Origin: Polytrichum commune
Lineage: Eukaryota > Streptophyta > Polytrichopsida > Polytrichales > Polytrichaceae
Assembly: GCA_950295325.1 (NCBI GenBank)
Contig: OX485806.1
Coordinates: 46,249,169 to 46,309,168, forward strand
Length of the DNA: 60,000 nucleotides
Reading direction: 5' to 3'
Shown: one piece after another, positions 24,111 through 34,789 of the stretch
How positions within the stretch are numbered: the stretch's first letter is position 1
How the letters are laid out: every line of letters starts with the position of its first letter
Made by a program: the position numbers and the translations under genes
The notes under the pieces: generated by a model
Database searches by the model: none
Told to the model about the DNA's origin: nothing
The model's input: the letters and a program-made list of their open reading frames with translations, nothing else

Positions 24111-25210
24111 GGTCTAGGGTTCCGTAGTATGAACCAGATTTTGACAAAAATGAGGTCCCTTGTGTATGTGAATGTATGTGGACTCCCAATAATCCTATTT
24201 TGAAATTCTTTGTGTATGCACTAGAGTCCGACCCTCTCGGAACCGAGAGGGTGTAGGGTTTGGTAGTATGGACCAGATTTTGACAAAAATGAGGTCCCTT
24301 GTGTATGTGAATGTATGTGGACTCCCAATAATCCTATTTTGAAATTCTTTGTGTATGCACTAGAGTCCGACCCTCTCGGAACCGAGAGGGTGTAGGGTTT
24401 GGTAGTATGGACCAGATTTTCACAAGAATGAGGTGCCTTGTGTATGTGTATGTATGGGGACTAGATAGATTCATACGTTGGAACTCTTCGAGAATGCACT
24501 AGGTTCGACCCTCTCGATTCCGAGAGTGTAGTGGGTGGACAACATTGACTCCTTAGAGGTGACTTGTGTATGTGTATGTATGTGAATTACATAGATTCCG
24601 AGAGGGTGTAGGTGGCGGTAGTATGGACCAAATTTTGACAAGAATGAGGTCCCTTGTGTATGTGTATGTATGTGGACTAGCTAGGTTCTTATCTTGAAAT
24701 TTTTGTGTATGCACTAAAGTCCCACCCTCTTGGAACCGAGAGGGTCTAGGGTTCGGAAGCTTGGACCAGATTTTGACAAGTATGACGTTCCTTGTGTATT
24801 TGAATGAATGTGGACTAGGTAGGTACTTATGTTAAAATTCTTTGTGTTTGCAATAGAGTTCGACCCTCTCGGATCCGAGAGGGTCTAGGGTTTAGTAGTA
24901 TGGAACAGATTTTGACAAGTATGAGGTTCCTTATGTATGTGAATCTATGTGGACTAGGTAGGTACTTATCTTGAATTTTTTTGTGAATGCACTAGAGTAC
25001 AACCCTCTCGGAACCGAGAGGGTCTAGGGTTCGGTAGTATGGACCAGATTTTGACTTCAATGAGGTTCCTTGTGTATGTGTATGTATGTGGACTAGGTAG
25101 GTACTTATGTTGAAATGTTTTGTGTATGCACTAGAGTCGGACCCTCTCTAGGTGGTAGTAGTATGAACCAAATTTTGACTTCAATGAGGTTCCTTGTGTA
25201 TGTGTATGTA
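24110..25210. repeat. ~139-bp tandem array with hairpin palindrome, segment 1
   Basis: Units of about 139 bp repeat with ACCCTCTCGG-AA-CCGAGAGGGT (10-bp arms, 2-nt loop), then GGTAGTATGGACCAGATTTT, GAGGTCCCTTGTGTATGTG, and TTGAAATTCTTTGTGTATGC. Spacing is visible, for example, between palindromes near 24,230 and 24,369. Unit degeneracy is moderate, and one unit reads CTCTCGATTCCGAGAG. The array resumes at 26,843-26,987 and 32,698-33,800, so retroelement DNA was inserted into one pre-existing array. Confidence 0.92.
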
Positions 25211-26842
25211 TGTGAGCCCAAGTTGGTGTGTCCACATGTGAATTAAGATAGAAAGTCATTAAGACTTAGGACTTGAATCTGAGTTGTAACTACAAAAACA
25301 TAAAAAGAAGGTGAGGTCCCAGCTTTGATTAGGATTAAGTAGTAAGAGGGTGGGGTGTGAGTGTTGAATGATTGAGGAGTTATCTATTAAGTGGGTTAGG
25401 CTGTTGATGTGGGCGTAGTTATAGAAAAAATTAAAAATCTTAGGGGCCTTAGGCCTCGGTTGCTAGAATTTTATTGTCTTGCCTAGGCAAGGTGGGTGTT
25501 TGTTTTAGGCTTTGGTTGTGCTCAATTAAAGAGTAAGTCAATACGAGTGGATTGGGTTCGGCTGGTTTCCCGGATCCGGGAAAGGGGTCCTCGGTTCTGC
25601 TCGAAGGGGCTCGGTATTCTCTCTCTCGCTGCACAGGGGAATGCGGCGAAGCCCTGTCCCGCAGGGGGTGTGGTTTGTTTTTGTTTGGTGAATCGCTGCT
25701 GCTGCGTGGAAGGCCGACCCACTGAATGAGGATTGGGGTCAAGGGACCAAGTCGGGAAATCTCGGTGGGACTCCAGCAGCGGTCGTTAGTGGGAGGTGAA
25801 CCCAGTCTGCGGCATAGCCACTTACCTGATTACATTGACCTTGCCCAAGGAAGCATGCTGCATTTTACATAGCGTTACCTATACAGTTGGATTGGGGGCA
25901 TACAGATTGGGAGAAATAGGAATGTTGGAGGTGCGCAACAAAATGCCCAAACTCCGCTCAGCTGGCTGACAAGTGGCATTGTTCGGCATCAAATTTAGTT
26001 TGGCAGAGGCTGAGAACCGATTTGGGAGGATTTAGAAGTTCATGTTTTTATCAGTGCTGCTGGAAAAATGCAGCTAGTCAATTAGTTGCTACCGAATGGA
26101 CCAGGGAATTCTAGAGCAGAATGCATTCTAATGGATGCAGGACAGAGTCCCCGGATTTTTGAGGGTGCCTGAGTTGGTTGTGGACAGTGAGGAGTAATGC
26201 GGGAGGCTAGGCGAATGCTCACAGCAAGTAAACATAAGACGGACGGGCAGGTGAATGAAGAGGTATGCAGAAAGGTAACCCAACACAGGAGACAACTAAG
26301 AGCAAGGGTATGAGCCTTTGTCGAAGCTCGCTCAGTACTGCCACACTCTGGGGGCGTGAGTGAGGCAAGGTATCGGAGCAACTGGTCGGCTGGGAAGCTG
26401 GATCCATCTATGAGATCGTTGAGGCCGGGAGATGGGCCTAAACTGGAAGTTGACGGGCAATGACGGGCATGGCCCGGAGCCGGACAGCGTAGAATTGTGA
26501 AGAAAGTACCGAGACTGAGGGCTCGTTAGGGGAGGCATTGGTTAGCACTAGGAATATATTAGTTGGGGTACTAGCTAATTAGGCGAGAAGTGAAGGGATT
26601 AAACTAGTAGGTTAAATCATTAGTGGGTTAGGGAGCCACAAGGTTAGAAGCGGTGACATTAGGGGGTTAGCATTAGGGGGGGAAAGTTGGGTGTTGGGGT
26701 GTGCTATGGGTAGGAAGAAGGGAGCAGGTAGAGCAAAGCATTTTTTAATGCTTGTACTTCCATTATGGAATAAACTGGTGTGCCAACATTGATGTCGAAT
26801 GGGTTGTAATTTGAGGAGGTTGAAGGGGAGAAATGCCATAAG
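25211..26842 (+). mobile_element. Gypsy-type LTR fragment, 3' end lost
   Basis: It begins TGTGAGCCCAAG, the same terminus as the other LTRs of this window, directly inside the tandem array, followed by an A-rich AAAACATAAAAAGAAGG stretch also typical of this family. The usual LTR 3' end (GGACTAGGACGC then CTCACA) is absent, and array sequence resumes at about 26,843. It is therefore a truncated LTR of about 1.63 kb without an internal region. Short open frames at 25.45-26.84 kb on both strands have no recognisable motifs and are treated as chance. No target duplication can be tested because one end is missing. Confidence 0.7.
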
Positions 26843-26987
26843 AACCTGATTTTGACTTCAATGAGGTTCCTTGTGTATGTGTATGTATGTGGACTAGATA
26901 GGTACTTATGTTGAAATTCTTTGTGTATGCACTAGAGTCGGACCCTCTCGGTTCCGAGAAGGTCTAGGTGGTGGTAGTATGGACCAG
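26843..26987. repeat. ~139-bp palindromic array, segment 2
   Basis: About one unit of the array (TTTTGACTTCAATGAGG, TATGTGGACTAG, CCTCTCGGTTCCGAGAAGG, GGTAGTATGGACCAG) is left between two LTR-derived insertions. The palindrome has one arm mismatch. Confidence 0.9.
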
Positions 26988-27297
26988 TATGAGCCCAAAA
27001 TGGGTGCTCACATTTGTTTGATGCTTAGAATTTAGTTGAAGTTGCATTTGACGTCATTATTGAAACATCAAAAAGTATAAAAAAGAGTGAGGCTGGGTGT
27101 GGAATTATGTTTTAGGCCTTAGGCTTATGCGGTGTGGTTAATTAAAGGATTAGCGGCATTAAGGGGTTGGTTGAATTAAGTTGAGAGTGTGTGTGTGTTA
27201 AGTAAGGGGAAGGGCCTTGGGTTTAATTGTTTGAATTAAGGCCTTCCCGTGTTGATTTAGGGGTTGAGGGTTTAGTGGTTAGGCTTGGGTTTATTTT

Positions 27298-27404
27298 TAG
27301 CTGGACAAAACCGTGATCAAAGAGGAAACGGTGGTCCACCTCCCCAAAACCAAAGAGGTCAAGGACAACCTCAATATGGATAAGGTAACAATAGGGGACC
27401 TCCT
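27298..27404 (+). pseudogene. gag fragment, region after the first zinc knuckle
   Basis: GACAAAACCGTGATCAAAGA followed by a Gln/Gly/Pro-rich reading (GGPPPQNQRGQGQPQYG) matches 41.88-42.00 kb of the minus-strand element, where the same linker follows a Cys-rich motif. It is split from its continuation at 29,044 by a solo LTR, and its upstream part is deleted to a partial LTR. Confidence 0.75.
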
Positions 27405-29043
27405 TGTGAGCCTAAAATGGTGCCCACATGTGGTGATTAACTCTTCGAAACCAATTTTAGTTTGACTTTGAGGTATTATGATTATTCACAAAACATAAAA
27501 AGAGTGAAGTGTGGTGTGGATTTAACTTTAGGCATTAGGTGGTGTTGTGTGATTATTCCAAGGTTTGATTTCAATAGGAAAATGCCTTGATTATGTGAGT
27601 AATGGGTAAGGTGAGGCAAGGCGAGCTCCGCGGGTTAAATGCCCACTTTTGGATCCACCTTGTTAGTTTAGGAAGAAGGAAGCTTGGTGGAAGGGGATTA
27701 GTCCCTACTTTAGAGGTGAAGGTTAAGGGATTGTGATTGGAGGTGCTAATCCTCTCACCCTATCCTCACCTCTCTCTCCCTCTCTCCCTCTCTCCCTCTT
27801 TGCTACTTAAGGTGTTTTCTCTCTCATTTTCCTCTCTCTCCATCAAGCGCTCTCAAGAGAGCAAGCTCTTAAGAGCTCGAGCCACGTAGGTGGGTTATTA
27901 GTTGTAGTGAAGGTAGTTAGTTAAGCTTTCTCTCTCTAATCTCTCTCACGTGGAGGGACCCCTTAGAATTACTAGATAGACACGTGTGATTAGGGGTTAA
28001 CTTGAGGAAATTAGTAGGATAGATTAAGTATTAGTTAATAGATTAGAGGAATGTTAGATTAACTACTAGGAGTTGAGAACGGTTGTAGGATTGATTAAAT
28101 TTATGTTCAACCATAGCTGGGCCGAACTGAATTAGGCTACTAAGCAGCTGGGACGAACTGAACTAGGCTACTGGAGCAGCTAAGACAATGGGGTTAATGC
28201 TACTAAGCAGCTGGGCCGAACTGAGTTAGGCTACTAAGCAGCTGGGACGAACTGAACTAGGCTACTGGAGCAGTCGAGACAACGGGGTTAGTGCTACTAA
28301 GCAGCTGGGCCGAACTGATTTAGGCTACTAAGCAGCTGGGACGAACTGAACTAGGCTACTGGAGCAGCCGAGACAATGGGGTTAGTGCTACTAAGCAGCT
28401 GGGCCGAACTGAGTTAGGCTACTAAGCAGCTGGGCCGAATTGAATTAGGCTACTAAGCAGCCGAGACAACTGAAGGAGGGCTACTGGAGCAGCCGAGACA
28501 GGCTGAATTAGTGATCCTAAGCAGCTGGGACGAACTGAATTAGGCTACTGGGACAGCTTAAGGGCTTAAAACTAAGCATAGGTTAAATTATGCATTTTAG
28601 ATTATTCTAGTACGTATGTAAATGTTAGGTTTATTAGGCTAGTTAGCGTGAGGTGTGGCTTGCTAGTGAATGTGATTGGGGTGGATCATCAAGGACAGTG
28701 TTTTTAAACACTTACATCTTATTGGTCAAAATAAGTTACTTGTTCAAGAATGGGGAATGTGGTTGATCCTAGCAATGGCAAGGCAAAGGAAGTAAAAATT
28801 AATGGTGCTAGGGGGATGTCTTTACGGGGATGCGTGGCCAAAGCCGCGGGATGGACTTTGGAGAAGGCTAAGGCCTCATTTGTTCAAGAAACAAGTATTA
28901 ATAAAACATCGTGAACTTTAGAACTAGAAGGTTCACTGAGATGAAGGATACTTATTATATCATTGAGATTTGATACTACACATGTGATTCACAAACCCAT
29001 CATCCGGACTAGGACGCTTAAGGGTGGTGGGTTTGGCCTCACA
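27405..29043 (+). mobile_element. Solo LTR (1,639 bp) with CTCCT target duplication
   Basis: It begins TGTGAGCCTAAAATGG and ends GGTTTGGCCTCACA, giving TG...CA termini with a short inverted TGTGAG/CTCACA end. The flanking 5-mers are identical: CTCCT at 27,400-27,404 and at 29,044-29,048. Host gag sequence continues across it. There is no internal region, which is the product expected from LTR-LTR recombination. It contains a CT-rich microsatellite near 27,768-27,802 (CTCTCTCCCTCTCTCCC) and a 31-bp minisatellite at 28,110-28,560. Its 3' part shares CCGGACTAGGACGCTTAAGG with the LTR at 44,213-45,667. Confidence 0.93.
28110..28560. repeat. 31-bp minisatellite with ~93-bp trimer order, inside the LTR
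   Basis: Units of about 31 bp read GCTACTAAGCAGCTGGG followed by CCGAACTGA or ACGAACTGA and a TTAG/CTAG end. A third type, GCTACTGGAGCAGC, continues AGACAATGGGGTTA. The three types recur in fixed order about every 93 bp for several cycles, then become irregular after 28,400. Confidence 0.93.
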
Positions 29044-29958
29044 CTCCTCCTAAAGTCCGAGGGATAAGGTCATGGTTGTAGCAATTATCGAGGAAACCAT
29101 CTTTCAGACGAATGTCCTTAACCGGATAAGATTATTAGTGTGACTTACCCGGTGGCCAATCCACAACAACAAGCGAGGGACAACATGAGGGGAGCTAGGC
29201 CACAAGGTGGACCACCGAATGAACTTAGGCCACCGAATTTGTATTACAACCATGGTAATGCGAGACACACTTTTCATCCACCGGCGGGATTACAAACGGC
29301 GAATGGTTACATTCCGATTCAAGGTAGGCAAGGGGGTCCACAAAATTTCGACAATAGGAGGCAAGCTCCTCCTACGGATCCGGGTCCGTCTAATTCTCAT
29401 GTTGTCAGGTTTATGGATGGTGTAGTGGAGTCACATCATGATGACGCTCTTCCTCTCCAAATGAAGATTGGAGAGGAACAAGGTCAATGGCCTCCACACA
29501 CCAATGCCATCACCTATGAGTTGAAGAGTCTAGGAGATGAGGTTACTTATGAGGCACCGGCATTAGCGGTTACCACTAGGGCCATGAGGGGAAATACCCC
29601 ATTAGAGGTAGGAGTAGTGGGTCAAGAGGAGTATTCTTCGGATGAGGGTCCTAACCTTTCCGAATTAGATAGGGTAGCTAGAGTAGGTAGAAGAGCCACT
29701 AGGGAGTTAGAGAAGGAAAATGTGATCCTCCATTATAGAGAGAGGCCTAATGTCATTCATGATTTGGAGGGTAGTGAGATGGGAGAATGGGAAGGACCAG
29801 AGATTCTTTTGGATGAGTTCGATGGTGTTGGCAATGCCAATGTGGAGAAGTCGAGTGGCTATGATTTATGGCCCGATCTTAGCTCACTTAAGGCCGATAT
29901 TACCTTTGGACAATTGTTGAAGATCTCACCCATAGCTAGGAAAACTCTCAAGGAATGA
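29044..29958 (+). pseudogene. gag C-terminus and protease N-flank
   Basis: A degraded CCHC knuckle (CSNYRGNHLSDEC, near 29,074-29,115) has Tyr at the second Cys position, where the minus-strand copy reads CSNCGGNHPSDEC. The open frame from 29,140 (codon shown is GTG in the internal frame, so it is not a true start) gives the long acidic linker with VTTRAMRGNTPLEVGV and SSLKADITFGQLLKISPIAR, matching the other element almost throughout. It ends at TGA (29,956-29,958), where the sister copy has GGA, so a single nonsense change separates it from the protease. Confidence 0.88.
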
Positions 29959-30177
29959 ATGCCGGTGACGAGGAGGACTAGGAAGGTTAAGACTAGGGTG
30001 GCGGCTAGAGTTCACATGCAAGGAGGAAGATGGGATGTTAAACCAATCGAGATTGAGGTTATGGTGGTGGACAAGGTGGTTCCGAAGGTGTTAGTGGATG
30101 GAGGTAGCGGACTAAACATCTTACCGGAGCATACCATAAAGAGGTTGGGTCTTAGTCTTACGGGTCCGTCACATTGA
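29959..30177 (+). pseudogene. Retropepsin (aspartic protease) fragment
   Basis: In frame with the preceding piece, it carries VLVDGGSGLNILPEHTIKRL, the active-site Asp region of plant gypsy proteases. It stops soon after LSLTGPS. The sister copy continues for about 70 residues, including LLGRPWLR, so the flap and C-terminal half are deleted here. The short sequence GAAGAGGTTGGGTCAAGGAT is repeated at the break (30,176-30,225), suggesting slippage or repair. Confidence 0.88.
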
Positions 30178-30272
30178 AGAGGTTGGGTCAAGGATTACCA
30201 TGAAGAGGTTGGGTCAAGGATTATCCTAAGGTACCGGCGGATTGGTATAGAAACAAAGATGAGCAAGTTCAT

Positions 30273-30512
30273 GTGACGGAGGCGGATTGGAAGTATGTAG
30301 ATGTGACAACAAAGAATGACAAGGTTAGACAAATGAAGATGGGGTCTCAATTTGGGGAGAAAAAAATCAATGAATATAGCGATTTGGTGGATGAGTTTAG
30401 TGACACTTTTGCTGGGTCATACGATGAGCTTAAGGGGATTCCTAGAGAGATGGTGGAGCATCGCATTCCTTTGATTCCGGATGCTCGGCCAATTAGACAA
30501 AAAACAAATTGA
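30273..30512 (+). pseudogene. Linker between protease and reverse transcriptase
   Basis: The open stretch reads SDLVDEFSDTFAGSYDELKG then IPREMVEHRIPLIPDARPIR, the conserved segment that precedes gypsy reverse transcriptase. The frame is lost at an A-run near 30,500, and the RT continues in another frame. Confidence 0.85.
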
Positions 30513-30937
30513 ACCCAAAATTACAATTGTTGGTTAAGGCGGAGTTAGAGAGATTGTTGAATGTCGGGTTTATTAAGCCGGTCGAGATTACAGATTGGGT
30601 CTCTCCGATGGTATTGGTGAAAAAAAAGAATGAGAAGTTGAGGGTGTGTGTGAATTATAGGAAACTAAATGCTTGCACACAAAATGATCATTTTATTTTA
30701 CCATTCATTACTTTCTTTTTAGAGGAAGTAGGAGGGCATGCTCGCTATACATTTATGGATGGTTATGCAGGTTATAACCAAATCGCCATAGCATTACAAG
30801 ATATTCACAAGACGGCTTTTACTATTCCGTGGGGCACGTTTGTTTGGGTGGTCATGCCATTTGGTTTGTGTAACGCTCCGGCCACGTTTCAGAGGCTCGT
30901 CATGTACATCTTCACCGACTTGTTATACAATCTATGA
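30509..30937 (+). pseudogene. Reverse transcriptase, fingers and palm N-terminal part
   Basis: Motifs seen in order are GFIKPV, WVSPMVLVKKKNEKLRVCVN, YRKLNA, FMDGYAGYNQIAIA (with the first catalytic Asp), FTIPWGTFVWVVMPFGLCNA and PATFQR. The frame ends in TGA, and the catalytic box follows in a shifted frame at 30,943-30,957. There the usual F-x-D-D pair reads F-I-D-N (Asp 30,949-30,951, Asn 30,952-30,954). Frameshift plus catalytic substitution means no RT activity from this copy. Confidence 0.92.
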
Positions 30938-30993
30938 CCGTCTTCATCGACAATTTTAGCATTCAATAAAATGTTAGTCAACATATATGGTGT

Positions 30994-31992
30994 GTGCGAG
31001 AGGATTTGGTTAGGTGTAGGAAGATGCAATTGGCTTTGAACCCGGATAAAATATTCTTGGATGTCCACAAGGGAGTTCTTTTGGGTTATGTGGTGAGCGA
31101 GAAGGGGAGAGAACCGGATCCCGACAAGATCACGGTTATTGATGAGTTACCCACTCCCACCAATGCCAAGGGTATAGCCAAGTTATTAGGACATGTGAGG
31201 TGGTATAGGGAGTTGATTCCTAATTTCTCTAACATAGCGGTTTCTATTATCCATTTGCTCAAGAAGGATGTTAAATATGAATGGACCGAGGCTTACCAAA
31301 GGGCGTTTGAGGAGTTGAGGAATAAGTTGAGCACTTACCCGGTGTTGAGGTCACCCGATTGGAATAAGTCTTTTTATGTGTATTGTGATGCTAGCAATGT
31401 AGCGGTTGGTAGTGCTTTGTATCAGTCCACGGGTGAGAAGGGTAAAAACCAACCCATTGCCTATGCTAGCAAGCAATTGACACCGGCCGAGAGAAATTAT
31501 TCTACCACGGAGAGGGAGTGCTTGGCTATGGTATTTTCGGTTAAGAAGTTTCGTCATTACTTCGTGTGTGATCCGGTTGTTTTCTTTGTGGATCACATGG
31601 CCATAAAGTACTTTGTCAACAAGGCGGAGCTAAGCGGGAGATTAGCTAGGTGGGTCTTGTTACTAGAGGAGTTTGATTACACGGTGGAGTATAAGTCTGG
31701 TCGCATGCACTTGCAAGCCGACCATTTGTCTAGGTTGTCAGAGAAGATAATAGGTAATAGGTTAGTGGATGACAATCTTTTTGTGGTTGAGGCCAAACCG
31801 GAATGGTATGCGGCTATCGTGGAGTTCTTGACCATGCAAAAGTTGCCCGAGGATTGGACCAAGGAAGAGAGAAGAAATGTTAGAATTAATAGTAGGCATT
31901 TTGCGGTGGTAGGGCATAGATTGTTTAGGAGGGGAACCGATGGATTGCTTAGGAGGTGTGTGTCAGATATAGAGGTCCCTACCATTCTATAG
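30994..31992 (+). pseudogene. RT thumb, RNase H and integrase N-terminal start
   Basis: The segment opens with LGYVVSEKGREPDPDKI and GIAKLLGHVRWYRELIPNFS (RT connection). The RNase H domain follows with all expected acidic positions: FYVYCDASN, ERECLAMVF, FFVDHMAIKYF and LQADHLSR. After that comes the spacer leading to the integrase. It ends at an in-frame TAG (31,990-31,992), directly before the integrase zinc-binding residues. Only one RNase H domain is evident. Confidence 0.92.
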
Positions 31993-32697
31993 GCTTGTCA
32001 TCATAATGCGTGTGGAGGACATTTTTCCGGCCAACTTACTGGCCAAAAGATTCTTAAAACGGGATATTTTTTGCCTACGTTGTTGAGGGACTCACATGAT
32101 TATGTGAAGCGTTGTGACGCTTGTCAAAGGTTTGCTAGGAATGATTTACGGATGGAGATGCCACTCCATATTTCATTGTCTCTTGTGCCTTTTGAAAAGT
32201 GGGGGATCGACTATGTGGGCGAAGTCCATCCCCATTCCTCCAAAGGAATGGCTTACATTATAGTTGCCACCGAGTACCTCACCAAGTGGGCGGAGGCTAA
32301 GGCGGTCAAAACCGACGCGGCGACACATGCAGCGGCATTTATGTATGAAAACATTATCTCGAGGTTTGGAGTGCCAAAGATTTTGGTGAGTGATAGGGGG
32401 ACTCACTTCTTAAATTCCTTAATTCAAGAAATGACAGACAAGTTTCAAATTGAACATAGGAAGATTACACCTTATCACCCTCAAACAAATGGTCAAACGG
32501 AGAGGGTCAATGGCATTTTGGTAAGCCTCTTACGCAAGACGGTAATGGACTCTAAGAGGGATTGGGATACGAAGTTGACGGCGGCATTGTGGGCTTATCG
32601 GACAACTTACAAAGTAACTACCCAAGCCACTCCTTTCTTCTTGGTGTATGGTTTAGAGGCTACACTCCCGATCGAAATTCTTATGTTTAGAGACTAG
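31993..32697 (+). pseudogene. Integrase, zinc-binding and catalytic core, C-terminus cut
   Basis: In the same frame as the RNase H piece, beyond a TAG, it reads CHHNACGGHFSGQ and CDACQRF (HHCC zinc finger). The catalytic D,D-E residues sit in WGIDYVGEVH, ILVSDRGTHF and NGQTERVNGI. It breaks after YGLEATLPIEI, where the ~139-bp array resumes, so the C-terminal DNA-binding region is missing. Confidence 0.92.
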
Positions 32698-33800
32698 GTA
32701 GGTTCTTATGTTGAAATTCTTTGCGTATGCACTAGAGTCGAACCCTCTCGGAACCGAGAGGGTCTAGATGGTGGTAGTATGGACCCGATTTTGACTTCAA
32801 TGAGGTTCCTTGTGTATGTGTATGTGTATGTATGTGAACTAGGTAGGTACTTATGTTGAAATTCTTTGTGTATGCACTAGAGTCAGACCCTCTCGAAACC
32901 GAGGGGGTCTAGATGGTGGTAGTATGGACCAGATTTTGACTTCAATGAGGTTCCTTGTGTATGTGTATGTATGTGGACTAGGTAGGTACTTATGTTGAAA
33001 TTCTTTGTGTATGCACTAGAGTCGGACCTTCTCGGAACCGAGCGGGTCTAGGTGGTGGTAGTATGGACCAGATTTTGACTTTAATGAGGTTTCTTATGTA
33101 TGTGAATGTGTGTGGACAAGGTAGGTACTTATGTTGAAATTCTTTGTGTATGCATTAGAGTGAGACCCTCTCGGAACCGAGAGGGTCTAGGTGGTGGATG
33201 TTTGGACCAGATTTTGCCAAGTATGAGGTTCCGTGTGTATGTGAATGTGTGTGGACTAGGTAGGTACTTATGTTGAAATTTTATGTGTATGCACTAGAGT
33301 CCGACCCTGTCGGAACCGAGAGGGTCGGGGTGGCGATAATATGGACCAGATTTTGACAAGTATGAAGTGCCTTGTGTATGTGAATGTATGTGGACTAAAG
33401 GCCGACCCTCTTGGAACCGAAAGGGTCTAGGTGGCGATAATATGGGCTAGATTTTGAGTAGTATGTGGTTCCTTGTGTATGTGTATGTATGTGGACTAGC
33501 TAGTTACTTATGTTGAAATTTTTGTGTGTGCACTAGAATGAGACCCTCTCGGAACCGAGAGGATCTATGTGGCGTTAGTATGGACCAGATTTTGACAAGT
33601 ATGAGGTGCCTTGTGTATGTGTATGTATGTGGACTAGGTAGGTACTTATGTTGAAATTCTTTGTATATGCACTAGAGGCCGACCCTCTCGGAGTCGAGAG
33701 GGTCTAGGTGGCGATAATATGGAGTAGTATGTGGTTCCTTGTGTATGTGTATGTATGTGGACTAGCTGGTTACTTATGTTGAAATTCTTTGTGTATGGAG
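32698..33800. repeat. ~139-bp palindromic array, segment 3
   Basis: About eight further units, starting at CTAGGTAGGTTCTTATG directly against truncated integrase. The palindrome (ACCCTCTCGG/CCGAGAGGGT) is variably preserved: perfect near 33,168 and 33,542, mismatched near 32,886 and 33,029. The last units degrade just before the exon at 33,847. Confidence 0.92.
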
Positions 33801-33846
33801 TAGAGTCCGTCATTCTTGGACAAACTTTGTATTTGTGTTATCTTAG

Positions 33847-34088
33847 TTGGAGAAAGGGGTTGAGGGTGAGATCGCCTCCTTTGAAAATGAATGCTCCATC
33901 AACATTAACTGGGTTTCTATGGAAGACATTTTCCAACCTGCTCATTTTGTCGAGCATTGGAGGCTCATTTTGTGGGACAAGGCTTTTCGAGTATATTTTG
34001 ATGATAAGGGTGACTTCAAGTTCACCAAAGGGCTCAATCTCATGGAGTTCGAGGAAGGACCCATTGCTATCAAGCGCGTTGCTTACCG
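33847..34088 (+). other. Exon 1 seen of gene copy 2
   Basis: It follows an acceptor TTATCTTAG and encodes EGEIASFENECSININWVSM then FVEHWRLILWDKAFRVYFDD, ending ...IKRVAYR at the donor GGTAAT (GT at 34,089). The split Arg codon is completed by the first base of exon 2. There is no ATG at its start, so it is an internal exon or its 5' end is lost. Confidence 0.6.
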
Positions 34089-34174
34089 GTAATCAGATTT
34101 TCTTTTTCTTTTGTCCTTCATATCTTCGTTTCTTTTCACTCCATTTCTTTGTTCTAATTTTCTTCACTTCGTAG

Positions 34175-34757
34175 GTACATTCACCGTGAGCTTGTCGTAA
34201 AGAATGCTCTTCCAGCTTTGTCCTTGCCGTCTTTCCTTCACGAGTGGATCGATGACAACTCAAATCTTTGTCTGTACACGCCCATACAGCTTGCAAAATT
34301 TCCACACGTGCATTTGGTCGTTGGTGGTTGGTACCTGGATTGTTCTAATGGATTTGTTCCCGAAGTAGAAGAACCCCTCTACAACAGCCTTGTTTTTGCT
34401 GTCCCTGAGGTCATTGAATTGGAGGAAGAGCCGGATGAAGATGAGAATCCTCCTCCTCCCGCCATTGACAAAGAGGTTGCACCAGTGAAGGCCAAGGGCA
34501 AGGGTAAGAGGGTGGCTTCTAGTCAAGTCTTCACCTGTTTTTTCTCCAAGGCCTCCGTTCAACGCACTCCAGCTACCACAGTTGTCAGAAGTCCAACGGC
34601 AATTCTTTCTGCCCCTTTTCAGGACCATGTTCGTGCTCCTTCCCATAGCGGTGTCACCATTCCCTCTGTGCCACGCAAGAGGAAGGCCGTCACTCCGGTA
34701 CCTCCGCAACTTCTTCGGAGAAGTTGTCTTCTCTGTCTTTGCTTGAGAATATCGACA
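34175..34757 (+). other. Exon 2 of gene copy 2, frameshifted
   Basis: After the acceptor TTCGTAG it reads YIHRELVVKNALPALSLPSF and VHLVVGGWYLDCSNGFVPEV, then an acidic stretch (ELEEEPDEDENPPPP) and a Lys/Arg-rich stretch. Near 34,700 the plausible reading moves to another frame (SEKLSSLSLLENIDMGDVV). The 3' edge is uncertain by a few bases because several GT dinucleotides are present. Confidence 0.55.
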
Positions 34758-34789
34758 TGGGGGATGTAGTTAGTTTTTTGCTCTCACTT

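Larger units (their letters stand above)
26988..32697 (+). mobile_element. Decayed Ty3/gypsy retrotransposon with nested solo LTR
   Basis: A truncated LTR start (26,988-27,297, TATGAGCCCAAAATGGG, first G mutated to A) joins gag zinc-knuckle-region sequence (27,298-27,404). A solo LTR interrupts it (27,405-29,043). After that, gag C-terminus, protease, reverse transcriptase, RNase H and integrase follow in gypsy order (RT-RNase H-integrase). The element is cut at 32,697 inside the integrase, where the palindromic array resumes. It lacks most of gag, the primer-binding site, the integrase C-terminus and a 3' LTR. Nonsense codons, frameshifts and a catalytic substitution make it non-autonomous. 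Its closest visible relative is the minus-strand element at 40,430-45,667. The gypsy sub-lineage was not resolved. Confidence 0.9.

Noticed and set aside
25449-26839. Several open frames on both strands
   Set aside because: They lie within an LTR fragment and overlap each other, with no recognisable domain.
31351-31985. Minus-strand open frames opposite RNase H and integrase
   Set aside because: They are antisense shadows of the plus-strand domains, whose catalytic motifs are unmistakable.
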